Shown here piece by piece: positions 12,501-23,756 of a stretch of 64,000 nucleotides of DNA. The stretch covers positions 1,984,001 through 2,048,000 of the forward strand of contig JAHLEZ010000003.1 of NCBI GenBank assembly GCA_020726505.1, in the 5' to 3' direction. Origin of the DNA: Leptodontidium sp. MPI-SDFR-AT-0119 (lineage: Eukaryota > Ascomycota > Leotiomycetes > Helotiales > Leptodontidiaceae). Numbering within the stretch: the first letter of the stretch is position 1; each line of letters opens with the position of its first letter. The translations under genes were made by a program, and so were the position numbers. The notes under the pieces are model-generated. The model made no database searches, was not told the DNA's origin, and was given only the letters and a program-made list of their open reading frames with translations.

Positions 12501-12929
12501 GCCCCCCTCATTTCCAGAATAAAGTGCTGACTGGAATACTCTCAGGCGATGGTCGGGCAGACATGATCTGGACTGACAAATTCAGCGGAGACGCCATAGT
12601 ATGGCCTAATCAAGGCAAAGTTACTAACAATTCCCCCGGAAGCAGCAAGTTTACTTGGTTGAGAACAGGGCCTGTCTATAAGGGTTCGTCTCGAGGCTCA
12701 AATCTGCACTTTCCGAGCCTCCAGGGCCAGAGAAGAGCGGATATGGTGGAGGTTAATCCTACGACTGGACATGTAGGTTTTATTTTTTGACTGAGTGAGA
12801 GTTATATCTGGCTGACAGCTTTTGTAGGGATGGTTGTATTTTAACAGTTGCCCGAAAGGGGGTGATGATGTGTCTGGCCCGGTTCCTGATCCGAATCTGC
12901 CAGCTCACACTCCCAAGCCAACTTCTTGA
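9539..12929 (+). CDS. Secreted SGNH/GDSL esterase with FG-GAP/VCBS repeats (one frameshift)
   Basis: Exons: 9539-9865, 9920-10673, 10723-11012, 11072-11281, 11368-11383, 11440-11632, 11720-11813, 11877-12264, 12328-12485, 12546-12772, 12828-12929. Residues 1-25 form a signal peptide. Catalytic blocks follow: MPLGASIT (Ser63), NAGTNDA, and DGAHPT with the Asp/His pair. The C-terminal two thirds is repeat-rich, with Ca-binding-like loops GDVNNDGFDD, GDIDGDGRLDY, VDLNGDGRSD, GDWDGDGKAD, NGNGRVDY and VNGDGRADM, typical of integrin-like propellers. It probably removes acyl groups from plant polysaccharides outside the cell. Exons total 2,759 nt, one base short of a multiple of three. In exon 4 the reading SGFPQERVSL must slip to reach GDIDGDGR near 11117. 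Exon 5 is only 16 nt. Restored length would be about 919 residues. Confidence 0.82.
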
Positions 12930-13977
12930 TTGCTTGAGAACGCGGTAACTGGATAATAGATGATTAAGAGACCAAGAATTATCTCGTTGTGTAGCTGCCC
13001 TCCTGGTACAAATCAGGACCTTGTTTTGAAAGAGACCATGCTTTCATGTTAGCGTCGAAGATGTGCTGTGCTGTACTTTTTCTGGAGGTTTGATAGGTCA
13101 GGTATATGTCTGTCGAGTTCTCTGCGAGTCATTCTATTCTCCCTGATTGTTGTTTGTTGAAGTTGTTGCTCAGCCTGCTCGAGTCTGCTAGTCGCTGTTG
13201 TGCCTCCACGAGAGGAATTTGCACCTGTAATCTAGCGAGCAGGAAGACCCAATTTTTTCAGTCTCAGAGCTCATAGACACTTGCGACTTTGATATTACAT
13301 AAATACTGGAAATCCTTTGGAAGGAACGATAGAACAGATCGTTATTATGGTGTCCTGCCATTTAATATCTGCAGCTTTACACCGGACACTATTAAGCCCC
13401 AAGAATTAAGCAGCTCGTAGCAAACATCCTAGACAACACTCTTACTGTTTTGGTGTCAACTCCCCTGAGCTCAGAAGTGGATGCTGGGGGCGGAGAATCT
13501 TTCTGAAAGTACGCGTACTTTCGTACTCGCTTGCCCGTATGCATTCCATCTGTGTTGACTACATTTGGGGACGATAAGAATGCGGTTGCCTGGCCACCCA
13601 GGCATTAAGCAACCGAAAAAAAAGCGTTGAAGCTTAGAATAGCTTGCTGATCCACAAGAATATGTCTTCATATGAATTGTAGATAATATTTTCCTTAGTC
13701 GTTGTGGTTTGACAGGGTCCCGCTGCTTGAACCATTTCGACAACCGTAAGCGATTACGGATGGACGTGAGCAATAGGGCGATCACTATGGCAATGCCATT
13801 GTTGATGGTTATACATTGGGATCCCGATGTCTCTATATAGTTCCCATTTATCCTCACCTCGATCTCTAAAGCAAAAATTTCCACTCGATCAATCGTCTTC
13901 TCCCTGAGATTTCTTTATCAGCATCGCTCGGGGCCGTCATCTTGTATCCGTTTCGTCGTCTCTCATCTCACAACATC
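12930..13977. other. Intergenic region with TATA-like site
   Basis: 1,048 bases without a supported gene. A TATATAG sequence lies at about 13833, some 145 bases before the RTA1-like start, followed by C/T-rich sequence; it is a weak promoter candidate. Confidence 0.4.
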
Positions 13978-14865
13978 ATGGCAGTTCTATTACCATACAG
14001 GGACGACTACTACCTGTGGAACTACCTTCCCTCGGTTGCCGCAGCAGTGATCTTCCTCTTGTTCTTCCTTGCGCTCGCCTTCCTACACACCTGGAAAATT
14101 CGGCAGACTGGCTGCAAATTCTGTATATGCTTTACCATTGGATGTTTCTGTAAGTCGCGAACAAGTGATGCCCCGAATCATTGTCCTCGATGCTGACTTA
14201 TTTACTAAGTCGAGTTCATTGGCTACTGCGGGCGAGCATCAGCACACCGAAAGACGGACAAGCTTATGCCATACATCATCCAGAGCATCTTTATTCTCGT
14301 CGCCCCAGCTCTCTTCGCAGCATCCATCTACATGACACTTGGGCGGATCGTTCGGTCGGTCAGAGGCGAACACCACTCGGTCATCCGCATCAACTGGCTC
14401 ACGAAGCTATTCGTCATCGGGGATGTCCTCTCGTTCATGATACAAAGCGGTTCATCGGGTCTGATGTTCAACAGCAGCACAGTGAAGATGGGAGAGATGA
14501 TGGTAACAACCGGATTGTTCGTGCAGATCATCTCCTTCGGCCTCTTCTTCGTCACTGCAGGAATTTTCCATATGCGTATGCGGAAACAGCCAACCCCGGA
14601 ATCATACGTCACAGATGCGCTTTGGAAAGAGAGCTTAATCATGCTTTATGTTGTGAGCTTTTTGATTTTTGCGAGGTCGTTGTTTAGAGTCGTGGAGTAC
14701 ATCCAGGGCCAGCAGGGTTATGCACTCCAGCATGAGTGGACGCTGTATCTTTTTGACAGTGTGCCGATGGCAGCTGTTGCCGCTGTCTTTTTCTGGAGGT
14801 TTCCGAGTACCCTCGTGCCTCCACCTGTATCTCATGAGGGTCTTATTTTGAATGGTCGGAAGTAG
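13978..14865 (+). CDS. RTA1-like seven-helix membrane protein
   Basis: Exons 13978-14149 and 14210-14865 (828 nt, 275 residues). The intron falls in the third hydrophobic segment, and splicing yields EFIGYCGRASAHR. Typical family features include IFILVAPALFAASIYMTLGR and the late motif ARSLFRVVEYIQGQ...EWTLYLFDS, with about seven hydrophobic helices. The RTA1/RSB1 family sits in the plasma or endo-membrane and is linked to resistance to toxic lipids and to sphingoid-base or phospholipid translocation. The member here could protect against membrane-active compounds. The length is close to the usual 280-320. The ATG at 13978 lies just before the first helix. Confidence 0.9.
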
Positions 14866-15896
14866 GGGTGGGAAGGACAGAGGAGTGAACGATCGAGCAG
14901 TGTAGGTTGGTGAGGGAAGGGAGCATCTGTCTGTTCTGGGGTTTATGATTTTAAGGTTAGCGGTAGCTGAGGCATTGATTAAAGGATCGAAGAACGAATG
15001 TTGATATGTGGCTAGAAAGGCGAAGCAGCCTGGGCATGAATGCTTGCAATTGCGCCTGAGTCTGGAGATAAGACTGCTCCATAGAAGAAGCCTTCATTGA
15101 TGAATACGACGTATTCAGCCCACTTGCCCCTGACTTTAGCGAATACGTCGTACCAGCTCCACTCACATCCTCGACCTGAAGCAATCTGACTCGGCATCCT
15201 TCATCGTTGCCCTATGAATAATGGTGCTGTGATCTATCCAAAATTAAGGCAAGGAATTCAATGTGAAAGTTCAACTGTACGGTACCCGAGTAGATCCATT
15301 CTCGTCGCTGATGTAAGCGCGTATCATGTGATCAAAATAATGCTTTTGCTGGCACTTATTCGACAGTATTGACCGATGCACCACTACTACGGGTCCTTAA
15401 AATAGATGTATGTTGACCTCTACAGGAAGCCTTGTTTGCTAGAAGCCTGTTCCGTGGAACACAAGTCCTCCCTTGAAACAAATACACGTGATCATATATT
15501 GTAAAATCCTTTTCGATTCTTAGTCATTGTGAGGTCAGTATGGAATGCAAGAGAACATATCACTTTGAATCTTCAAAGAGTCTGTAGAAGTTCAATTGAC
15601 CATCTCGTAACATTCCTTTTATGGTTTAATCCGATACCGTTCCTGTACTGGACTTCGGGCCAACGTATTCTTAGCCGAAGCTAAAATGCTCAGCCTCCAA
15701 ACGACCGCGACGCACATCAAACATCAAACATCAACATCTAGACTATCAAAGGCCACACATCCACTCTTCGTCAACCTCAGGATACCCTCTCGCGATTGAG
15801 TTCTGATCATTCCACCGTACATATCCCGCCATATCTGTCTTTCCGAGTCCATCACCAACCAGTGAACACAAGTGACGTCCTCCAACAACCTTCACC
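14866..15896. other. Intergenic region
   Basis: 1,031 bases between the RTA1-like gene and the next regulator. No supported coding sequence, repeat or RNA gene was seen. Confidence 0.4.
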
Positions 15897-17243
15897 ATGC
15901 CACGTCGACCACACCGCAAATCGAGGAACGGATGTCTAGGATGCAAGAAACGACATGTTAAGGTTCGTTCTTCCGGTCTTATTTACTTTCCATTCACATC
16001 CTCACGCTCTTACGCAACTTCTGGAGACTGATCGCTCACATGTCCACAGTGCAATGAAGGACGCCCACAATGCTTAAATTGTATGAACGCAGAGTTGACT
16101 TGTGTTTATCAAAACAAAGCTCCACCATCCTCATCACAGTCCCCTGCTGCTGTCGTCAACTATTCAGGGTCTTCACTACCTTCTCCCGCAGCCACAAGCT
16201 CGGCCATTCCCTCGTCGTACTGGTCTCCAGCTTCAGATCAACCTTCCTTGGAGCATGGGGTCGTCAACATGCTCCACTTAGAGTTGTTGCACCACGCTAA
16301 ATCAGTAATTGATGGGCTTGAATGCTTTGAAATCACCAAGGAAGAATGTGACATTGCCGTCAAAGACATCATACAATTTGCTATCACAACCCCGTACCTC
16401 ATGCACGAGATCCTATCAATATCAGCGACCCACTTGAGCACCATAAGACCAGCTCAAAGTGTCTTTCTCAGGAACCAAGCAACTGAGTTACAAACTTCTG
16501 CCTTGTCAATATTCAACGCCAAGATGCAGAGCGCATCCAACGATGCCTCTCCTCTCGATTACGTTCCGAGATTTGTTTTCTCATCGTTACTGGGGTCACA
16601 TATGCTTCACGATACCATCGCTTATCGGGATGGTGATTTCACTCTCTTCATAGAGAACTTTGTTCGGTACCTGCACGTGACGAAGGGTGTTACCCTCAAC
16701 GTCCAGGGGAATTGGGACATGCTTCATGAAACGTCTCTCAGGCCATTCCTTGAAGCTGGAGCGACGTCTCTTCGGGGAGGAAGCGAAACGTTCTCACCAG
16801 AGTGCGAGAAATTGGAAAGTCTCCTCAAATCAGCCGATCTCGGACCAACATCTGCAAAGGCATACGAGGAAGCTCTTTCGCATCTCAAGGCAGCATACTA
16901 TGCGCATCGCCGAGTTGCTGAAATGGGACTTGATGTCGATCCGAGCACGTTGTTGTACGGTGGGAGAACTGGGGTGTACGCTTGGCCGATTCTGGTTTCA
17001 ACAGAGTACGCAGAGCTTGTACTGCAACGACGTCCGGAAGCTCTAGCGATTCTCGCACACTACGCCGTCTTGTTGCATTGGTATCGTGACTCCTGGATGG
17101 TAGGCGACGGTGGTCGCTACCTGATCGAAGCCATCACAAAGCATTTGGGCCCTTATTGGGAAGAGTGGCTGGCTTCCCCAAACGAGGAATTCCGGAAAGA
17201 TCCATTGGACCTGGGACCATCTCCGCAACCAAGTATTTTCTAG
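15897..17243 (+). CDS. Zn2Cys6 transcription factor (sterol-regulator type)
   Basis: Exons 15897-15962 and 16050-17243 (1,260 nt, 419 residues). The cluster begins close to the N-terminus after a basic leader (MPRRPHRKSRNGC): cysteines 13, 16, 23, 30, 33 and 40. The intron lies exactly before the third-cysteine codon, a position shared with the genes at 7566 and 17786. The body has the helical hallmarks ITTPYLMHEILSISATHLS and a C-terminal HLGPYWEEWL segment. A nuclear DNA-binding regulator is expected. Together with 7566-9145 and 17786-19177 it belongs to one architectural class, suggesting local duplication or a regulator-rich neighbourhood. The target is unknown. Confidence 0.88.
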
Positions 17244-17785
17244 GCCTTTTGTGACTTGGGAGGACCTCCGAAGGCTCGAAGTTGCCTGCCAGTCGGCGGA
17301 ACGTGGTGTTCTTTATTTCAAACCGCCACATCGTTACTCGTCTGGTGCAAACACACGGTTTCGATACCACGCTTTCGACCACCTCATTTCGCTCATACCA
17401 TTGAGTCACCAGGCTGATCGATGCTACGAAAAAAGGGGCTACCTAGACTCGGAATTATAGTCATGTGATCACACTGGCCAATTAATCAACTCGCCCGGGC
17501 TTAGTCATTGCAGGCGCCAACTTCTTGGAGAACAGCACTCGGGAATATGCCTTTGTTGGAAGAGCTCCGGTAATTCAGCAACTCTGTTGCCACGGTATCT
17601 TGTCGGATTTCAGCTCAGGAGCAATTGCCGTATCCGGAATACGAAGCGCACTGGGGCGCTTTGGGCATACGAAGCCAGCTCCACAACTGATTGGGGCGTC
17701 GCGTTAATTTTCACAGGACGCGCGTATACACCCACTAGATATAAAGCCTGCTCTAACCCGCGTTCGGAATACGACGTCCAAGAAA
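17244..17785. promoter_or_regulatory. Intergenic region with TATA box candidate
   Basis: A TATAAA sequence occurs at about 17740-17745, some 46 bases before the next ATG, a credible core promoter position. Nothing else is supported. Confidence 0.4.
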
Positions 17786-19177
17786 ATGGATAACGGCACT
17801 TTTTCTGTCTTCACAGTGGGCGAGAAGCCCATTACACCCAATTTCGATTCTAGTGGAAATCCTGTTCGGAGGCGACAGCAGCATCGCAAGTCGCGCAACG
17901 GATGTGGGAATTGTAAGCAACGAAGAGTAAAGGTAAGTTTCGGTCTTTGATATTTAATTCGAGAATTGGGTTTGACGATATGTCAGTGTGATGAGAGCTT
18001 GCCATCGTGCCTGAACTGCACGAGAAGGAATCTCAAATGCAATCCAGCCCTGGGTTTGAATCGAACCGGCAAGAATGAGAAACCCCTGGCAGCTTATCCA
18101 GAACCATCAAATCAGCATACGCGGAGTAAATCTACAGAAGCCCTGCCCAGTCTGTCCTCAGTACTACAACAATCAATCGCCATCGATTTCGAGTCCAATG
18201 AAAGTTGGACTCAAGATGACAAGGCTTTATTCCGGCACTTTCTAGACTTTACCTCCCATACCCTGGCCATGCACACCGATTTATGGCGCACTTTTATGTT
18301 GTCGTCCGCATTGAACGTAAGCTACAGCATCTCTCGATTCATGGCCCGCATCTAACATCCCCAGGACGAATATTTGAAGAGCGCTGTACTTCTGCTATCT
18401 TCGGCACACATTAACAGCTCCTTGCCTGAGAATCATCCGAATCGGCGACCAGTGCTGAACCACTTCGCAAATGCCATCGCTGGTCTGCGCATTGCTTTGA
18501 ATGAAAAGATCACTGCCCAAAGCTTTGATTCGATCGTTGGCTGCTCCTTTCTGCTCATCCATTATTCCTGGGCAGCAGAAGAGTCCGATCCCGATACCAC
18601 GAACCACTTCCGAGAAATCGTCGGACTTATAAACGGTACGAAGAATTGTGTTGTGGAAGGACAAGATTTGTTCCAAGAATCCGCACTTTATGAGGTATTC
18701 CGACACCGTCCGGGTATGAAGCTCGAGAAAGTCATCGAGGAATCTGTGACGAAATCAACCCAGACCTCTGCATTATTCAACCACTCTCTCATGTGCGGCT
18801 TAGGTACGAAGAGAGCAACAGGGGCGTCTGTGGATAACTCACATGCCATCCAAAAGCTACTGATCGTCTTAGAAGCCATCGAATTGAGCCAGCCTGGTGT
18901 CGAAGACTGCGGCATCTTTCATGACATTGTCCGCTACCTATTCACTTGGCCGCTTCAGTGTACGAAAGGGTTTATGGAACAGGTCGAAGACCAGGAACCT
19001 GTTTCGATGCTCGCGCTTCTGTATTACTACGCTGCAGCTGTGAATATCTCGTCTAGGAAGGTATGGTGGATGCAAAATCGTGCACAGGTTATATACTCGT
19101 CGCTGAAGAGCAGACTGGAGGGGCAGTGTGCTGGGTGCACTGATCCCGCGATCGCTTTGGCAGAGGGAAGGTTATGA
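17786..19177 (+). CDS. Zn2Cys6 transcription factor
   Basis: Exons 17786-17932, 17987-18316 and 18365-19177 (1,290 nt, 429 residues). After a 33-residue leader the basic RQQHRKSRNG segment enters the cluster: cysteines 40, 43, 50, 57, 60 and 67. The first intron again splits the cluster just before its third cysteine. The remainder shows the helical Fungal_trans_2-like pattern (FRHFLDFTSHTLAMHTDLWRT; LKSAVLLLSSAHIN). It is a nuclear regulator by family. A TATAAA lies about 46 bases before the start. The C-terminus ends in ALAEGRL with no further open frame. Confidence 0.87.
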
Positions 19178-20097
19178 CAGTGCTTCACGTCTAAGGCAAA
19201 TGTAGATGTGTAGGACAATTACGAGGCAGAGGAAGAAATCAGGTCTTGGGCTTGGATTGTTGTGAAAGGAGAAGTTTTCAGGATTGTCCGATCCACAGTA
19301 CCATTCTGGTTGCTGGAATCCGAGTTTTCCGCCTGCGGCTGATGGCGCTCAGCCGTGGCTTCATGCTTCAGCCACCAGATTTAAAATCAGAACACCCGTT
19401 TCACAACAGATCCCAGCGGCTCCCGCTTCCTCTCCAGTGAAATTTTATAGCCGGTACAATACAACATTTGTCAGGAGAACTATCCCATGAAAATCAAATG
19501 GACATCTATTCATCGCACCACACTGCCAGCGCATCCTGTCAAAACCCAACAATCGCATTCGTCATTCTTGGCAGCCCAAATTTCGACGGACTTTACTCGC
19601 AAAAAACCACGCCAAAAGAGTTAACCTACCCCGGAAAACACACACGGGAAGTAGCCACGTCTAGATGCTCCTAGTTCGTTTCGGTGTCCGAAGCCAGAAA
19701 GATAAAGTCGAAGCGTGTGAATGGCCGAGTACTTCCAATGTAGTCTAGTCAAATGTGCCATGCAGGTAGCCAATATTTAGACGACGCCTTAGATGTCTGT
19801 CCAGTGTCCACACGTGTCTGGTCGGGTCGAGCCTCTGGTTTGGGACATTTCCAAGAGACTTGGCATCAGGGATTGTTCAGCCCTCGCTTCAGCCCCCCCA
19901 GCATTCATGTTGGTGAGTTCATTTCATCATTTCGTTGTTCTTTCTTTGGGGGTTTATTTTTCCGACTTCAGATTCGTTCTTTTGAATTGCTTGTTTCATC
20001 AGCAAATAAAGTTTTAATTGTTTGTTCTTTTGAGGCTGAGATAACTATTTTCGGAGACTGGATCTCAAGAGCTCGGATTATCCCCATCTTTGGCATC
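19178..20097. other. Intergenic region
   Basis: 920 bases with several small open frames but no motif or plausible start. It is T-rich from about 19900 to 20040 ahead of the WW-domain gene, a likely promoter/5' leader. Confidence 0.4.
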
Positions 20098-22524
20098 ATG
20101 ATGCAGGGGAATATTACTCCGGATGACCCACCGCCAGGAAACCCGAGTTCGATGCCGGGTTGGAACTCGCAATGGAGTTTGGAGCATCAGCAATTGTAAG
20201 CTGCAAATAAAATCAAAGCGACAGTGTCGAAGCAATAGTGGGCGTCAAGCTTACTGTGATGCAGTTACTATGTAAATACGAGTACTGGTGAGAGAAGATG
20301 GTATTTACCGACCGTCATCACCCCTCCACCAATCGTCCAGGCAAAGCCGGAACCTCCTGTGGTAGCCCCAGTCCAGAAGATTCAGAGAAAAGCTGTTGGT
20401 GCTCAATCTGTCCGGTCTAATCAGCGGTCTCCTGCTTCTACATCTCCTGCGCAAAATATCCAGGCCAATACTGGAAGTGTTCGAGCACCGCTGCCTCAAG
20501 CAATGGACAGTTACTTTCCTCCTTCCACTGTGCCGGGACAGTATCAAGCTCCTCAAGTCGCGCAGCCACTCACTCCACCTGCTCAGTATCAGTCGGCTCA
20601 ATCTCCTCAAACGACCCAAGCTGTTCCAAGCTCGTACCAGCAGCTCGACTTCAGTGGTCATTTTGCATCGCTTTCATTAGAACATAGCCAGCCTGGCTCA
20701 GCAAATATCACAAGCGAATTACCAAAGCAGTATCAATTACCCCCAGCTGTACAGTCTCATCCTGACCCTACCGAAACACCAATATCTCCCGTGAGCAACC
20801 AGCCAAATGCACACAACTTCTCATCGCAACCATCATCTGTGTGCTTCCCCCCACCACCAGCTCCTGTGCAGTATCAATCTTTGCCAACGCCCCAATCCCC
20901 AGATCAGTCAGCACTTACCGGAAACAACTTCGCATCACCTGATACTCTGCCAAATGTCGCTGGCTCTCTATTGATTGCTCCCCAGCCAGTTCTTAGACGT
21001 GTACCGCCTCCGCCACCGCCTAGAAATCCAGTTCAGTATCAAACGCAACATGTGCCAGGGCAAAACTTTGCCTCTCCCGTAAGTGGCTCTAGGTACTCAC
21101 CAAATCCAAATTATCCGACACCGCACTCTGCGACTTCTCCACCACCCGTATCTTATCAACAGCAACCTGTCACGCAACAATACGGCCCAGTTACAATACC
21201 AGGTGCTTACCAACCTATTCAACAACAACAAACATCTGTTCCTCAGCAGTATGCATCTTTCCAGCAGCATCCTCCCCCGCCAGCTCCAGGGGGCTTTCAG
21301 CAGGTACAACAGATTAGTGGCTACCAGCAGACTGCATCACCCGTTCAGCAACAGTACAATTCTCCAACTCAAAGTCCTGCGGGTGGCCAGTATGCGTTTC
21401 CTCCGCCTCCTCCAGCTCCCCAGCAGCAGCAGAAAGGGCCCGAGGCTCTACAGCAAGTATCACAGTCCGTTCAACAACCAAACTCCAACCCAGTGCAGAA
21501 TCAAGACCAAGGGATTTCGCTTCGACATACGTCCACCCAAATCCAAACCACTGCCTTTCCTCCACCACCCAGCACTCAGGAACAACAACATCAACAACCC
21601 TATGACCCCTCTCCACCAACCCAGTACATTCCACCTCAATCCGCTCTCCCAGACCAAACACCAAAAGCCCAACACTACAGCACCACAAACCCAACACCAC
21701 CACCCCTCCAACACTACCCTACAGCTCCAATTCCCGTACAAGGTCCCTACCAGCCACCACCTCAATCCAACCCTCCACCCAGCGCACCACCACTCCAACG
21801 ATATTCCTCCGCACCAGAAGTCGTCTCTCACCAGCAAGCTAGCATAGCTGCTCAATCACAGTATCGGCCACCAGGACCCGTGAAGAATCCTTATGCTCAA
21901 CAAGTCGCGCATGCAAATTCTTTCTTTGGCCCGCCGCCACGACGGGTGAGTACGCAGAGTAATGCTATTCTGCAACGTCTACCCGTTTCTCAGTCTCAAG
22001 CTCAAAATCAGAGTCAGAAGTGGCCTCAAACCCAGGCTGCTTATCAACAACCACAAAACCCCTACGGACCCCAAGCTGTTCAGCAGCCGCAACACCAACA
22101 GCAGCAAACTTATGGACAACCTCAAGGCCAGCCCCCGGCCCAGTATCAAGTTCAAAACCAGGCGCAGTTTCAGCAACCAGGGCAATACCAGCACCAGCCC
22201 TCCTTCCCCCCTCATCAGCTCCCTCAACAATACCAGCAGCAATACCAACAGCCTCTACCTCAGGCCCAGTCTCAACCTCACCAAACCCAGGCTCAGCCCG
22301 AATACCAAACACAGACCCAAACCCAGCCCCTCCTCCCACCCCGCAAACCCTCAACCGGGATGATGGGGAAAATGTCCAGCAAACTCACCTCCTACAGCAA
22401 GACCGCAACAGATAAGACAAAACGCTTCAGCGTCTCACAGCCCGGTCTTAAGAAATGGGGGTACCAGAGCCGCGGTGGGGATCGTAGCCGTGGGAGCTCT
22501 AGCGCTGGGTGTAGATGCTGTTAG
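20098..22524 (+). CDS. WW-domain protein with very long Pro/Gln-rich body
   Basis: Exons 20098-20195 and 20265-22524 (2,358 nt, 785 residues as read). The intron lies inside a WW domain that forms only after splicing: residues 20-48, with Trp22, the YYVN strand and Trp45 before Pro48. WW domains bind proline-rich ligands. The remaining 700-odd residues are low complexity, dominated by Pro, Gln, Tyr and Ser, with recurrent QYQ/YQQ and PPPP runs. Near the end comes a basic segment (MGKMSSKLTSYSKTATDKTK). The frame ends GCRCC, but the neighbouring frame from about 22457 to 22939 continues with a hydrophobic stretch and a long Gly-rich GGDFSGG tail, suggesting a one-base frameshift in GGGGG. It could be an adaptor or scaffold prone to self-association; this is inference. 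Confidence 0.8.
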
Positions 22525-22939
22525 TGATGGGAGTTTGTTCGATGCTGCTGGGGCTGGGGGTGGGGGTGGGGATTTTAGTGGAGGGGGTTTTAGTGGTGGT
22601 GGAGACCTTGGAGGAGGGGAGGGTTTCAGCGGTGGTGGAGGGGATTTCAGTGGTGGTGATTTCAGTGGCGGGGATTTCGGTGGAGGAGGAGACTCTGGTG
22701 GGGGAGATTTTGGAGGAGGGGAAGATTTCAGCGGTGGTGGAGGGGATTTTAGTGGAGGAGATTTTGGAGGAGATATGGGTGGTGGAGAGAGTGCTGTGGA
22801 TGCCCAAACTGCGGTTGATGCCAACGCGGCTCAATTGGCTATAGAGCAGCAAGGGCGAGAGAATGCTTTGATGTTGTTGGATCCTGTGGGGACGGTGTAT
22901 GAGACGGTACCTGATACCGGTGTAAACAGTCTGATCTGA
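22457..22939 (+). pseudogene. Probable out-of-frame Gly-rich C-terminal tail of the WW protein
   Basis: This frame has no ATG at its beginning and overlaps the last part of the WW gene. It reads TRAAVGIVAVGALALG, a membrane-like hydrophobic segment, then repeated DFSGGG/DFGGG units, then SAVDAQTAVDANAAQLAIEQ and a stop at 22937-22939. Removing one G from the GGGGG at 22457-22461 would join it to KKWG of the upstream frame. Such composition is most simply explained as the true C-terminus, displaced by an indel or a sequencing error. Confidence 0.6.
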
Positions 22940-23399
22940 GTACTGCATATGAGACATCGTTGGATTTTGATATAAATTTTTGAGGGCCTCTAGGGCGTGG
23001 TATATCACCTGAAGGCACTATTTCTAGACTGTTATACAAGGGTTGGAAAAGATGACCGAGATTTCTAGTTTTCATTCTTTGATTTGTTCAGTTTCTCCGT
23101 CCTAATATTTTACAAAGTGAGATATGGATCTAAATCTCGGTTCGGCTGATGATTCGATGAGATTTGGCATGGGCTCAGGTGGATTCCTATCTTATGAAGA
23201 TTGTAGGGCCCGTAGTCGAGATTCAATTCATTTCGATTCTTGATTTCTACCCATACAGACTGTCCAATGGTTTCCATTTTTTCTGTGACTTAACTGAATT
23301 TGGTTCAGGTCGGATCCAGTTCAGCTGTCAGGGGCCGTACAATTTTAGTCTTTCCAAATATCGTTTGGGGCCGCTTAATGTATAGTTTGACTATAAGTC
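22940..23399. other. Intergenic region
   Basis: T-rich sequence downstream of the WW gene. No supported feature. Confidence 0.35.
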
Positions 23400-23756
23400 T
23401 GAGTCGATTTCAGTATTCCTGTGATGAATCCCCTCTTTCAGTTTTCGGTGTGTTCCCCACTGTCTCATGTTTCATCGGAGAGCTCGTCGGCCTCGAGTTC
23501 GGTATCGCTTTCATTGTATTTTTCACCAACACCTTATCCTTATTTGACGTGTTTTGAATGGCAAATGTCTTGTCCTTCGTTCTATGACTCGTATGAGTCT
23601 TCTTTAGAGTCGAGTTCGGTATCCCTCTTTTTGCTTTTCTTCGTTGGATAGTCGCTCTCCTTGGCATGTCCCATGACCTTGAGGTTTGAACTCCTGGCCT
23701 CTGTTTACAATTCGTCGAAGGACTCATCAGAGGGTCTTTCGGCGTTGGATGATTCA
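23400..23756 (-). pseudogene. Eroded acidic/Lys-rich tail downstream of the 2EXR gene
   Basis: On the minus strand the sequence after the 2EXR stop still looks protein-like across frames. It includes SDESFDEL, PTKKSKKRDTELDSKEDS and YNESDTELEADELSDE, interrupted by several stops. The unit KK(K/R)D(A/T)EL(E/D) recurs, once overlapping the present C-terminus in another frame near 23790. I read this as an old acidic repeat tail lost through frameshift and stop mutations. Confidence 0.45.

Noticed and set aside
21083..22415. Long alternate-frame and minus-strand open frames over the P/Q-rich gene (for example 21083-21847, 21314-21703, 21965-22354)
   Set aside because: They arise from the biased codons of the P/Q-rich frame; they have no motifs, starts or splice signals of their own.
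22435..22824. Minus-strand Pro-rich frame opposite the Gly-rich tail
   Set aside because: A Gly-rich frame on one strand automatically gives a Pro/Ser-rich frame on the other; the plus-strand reading joins naturally to the WW gene.
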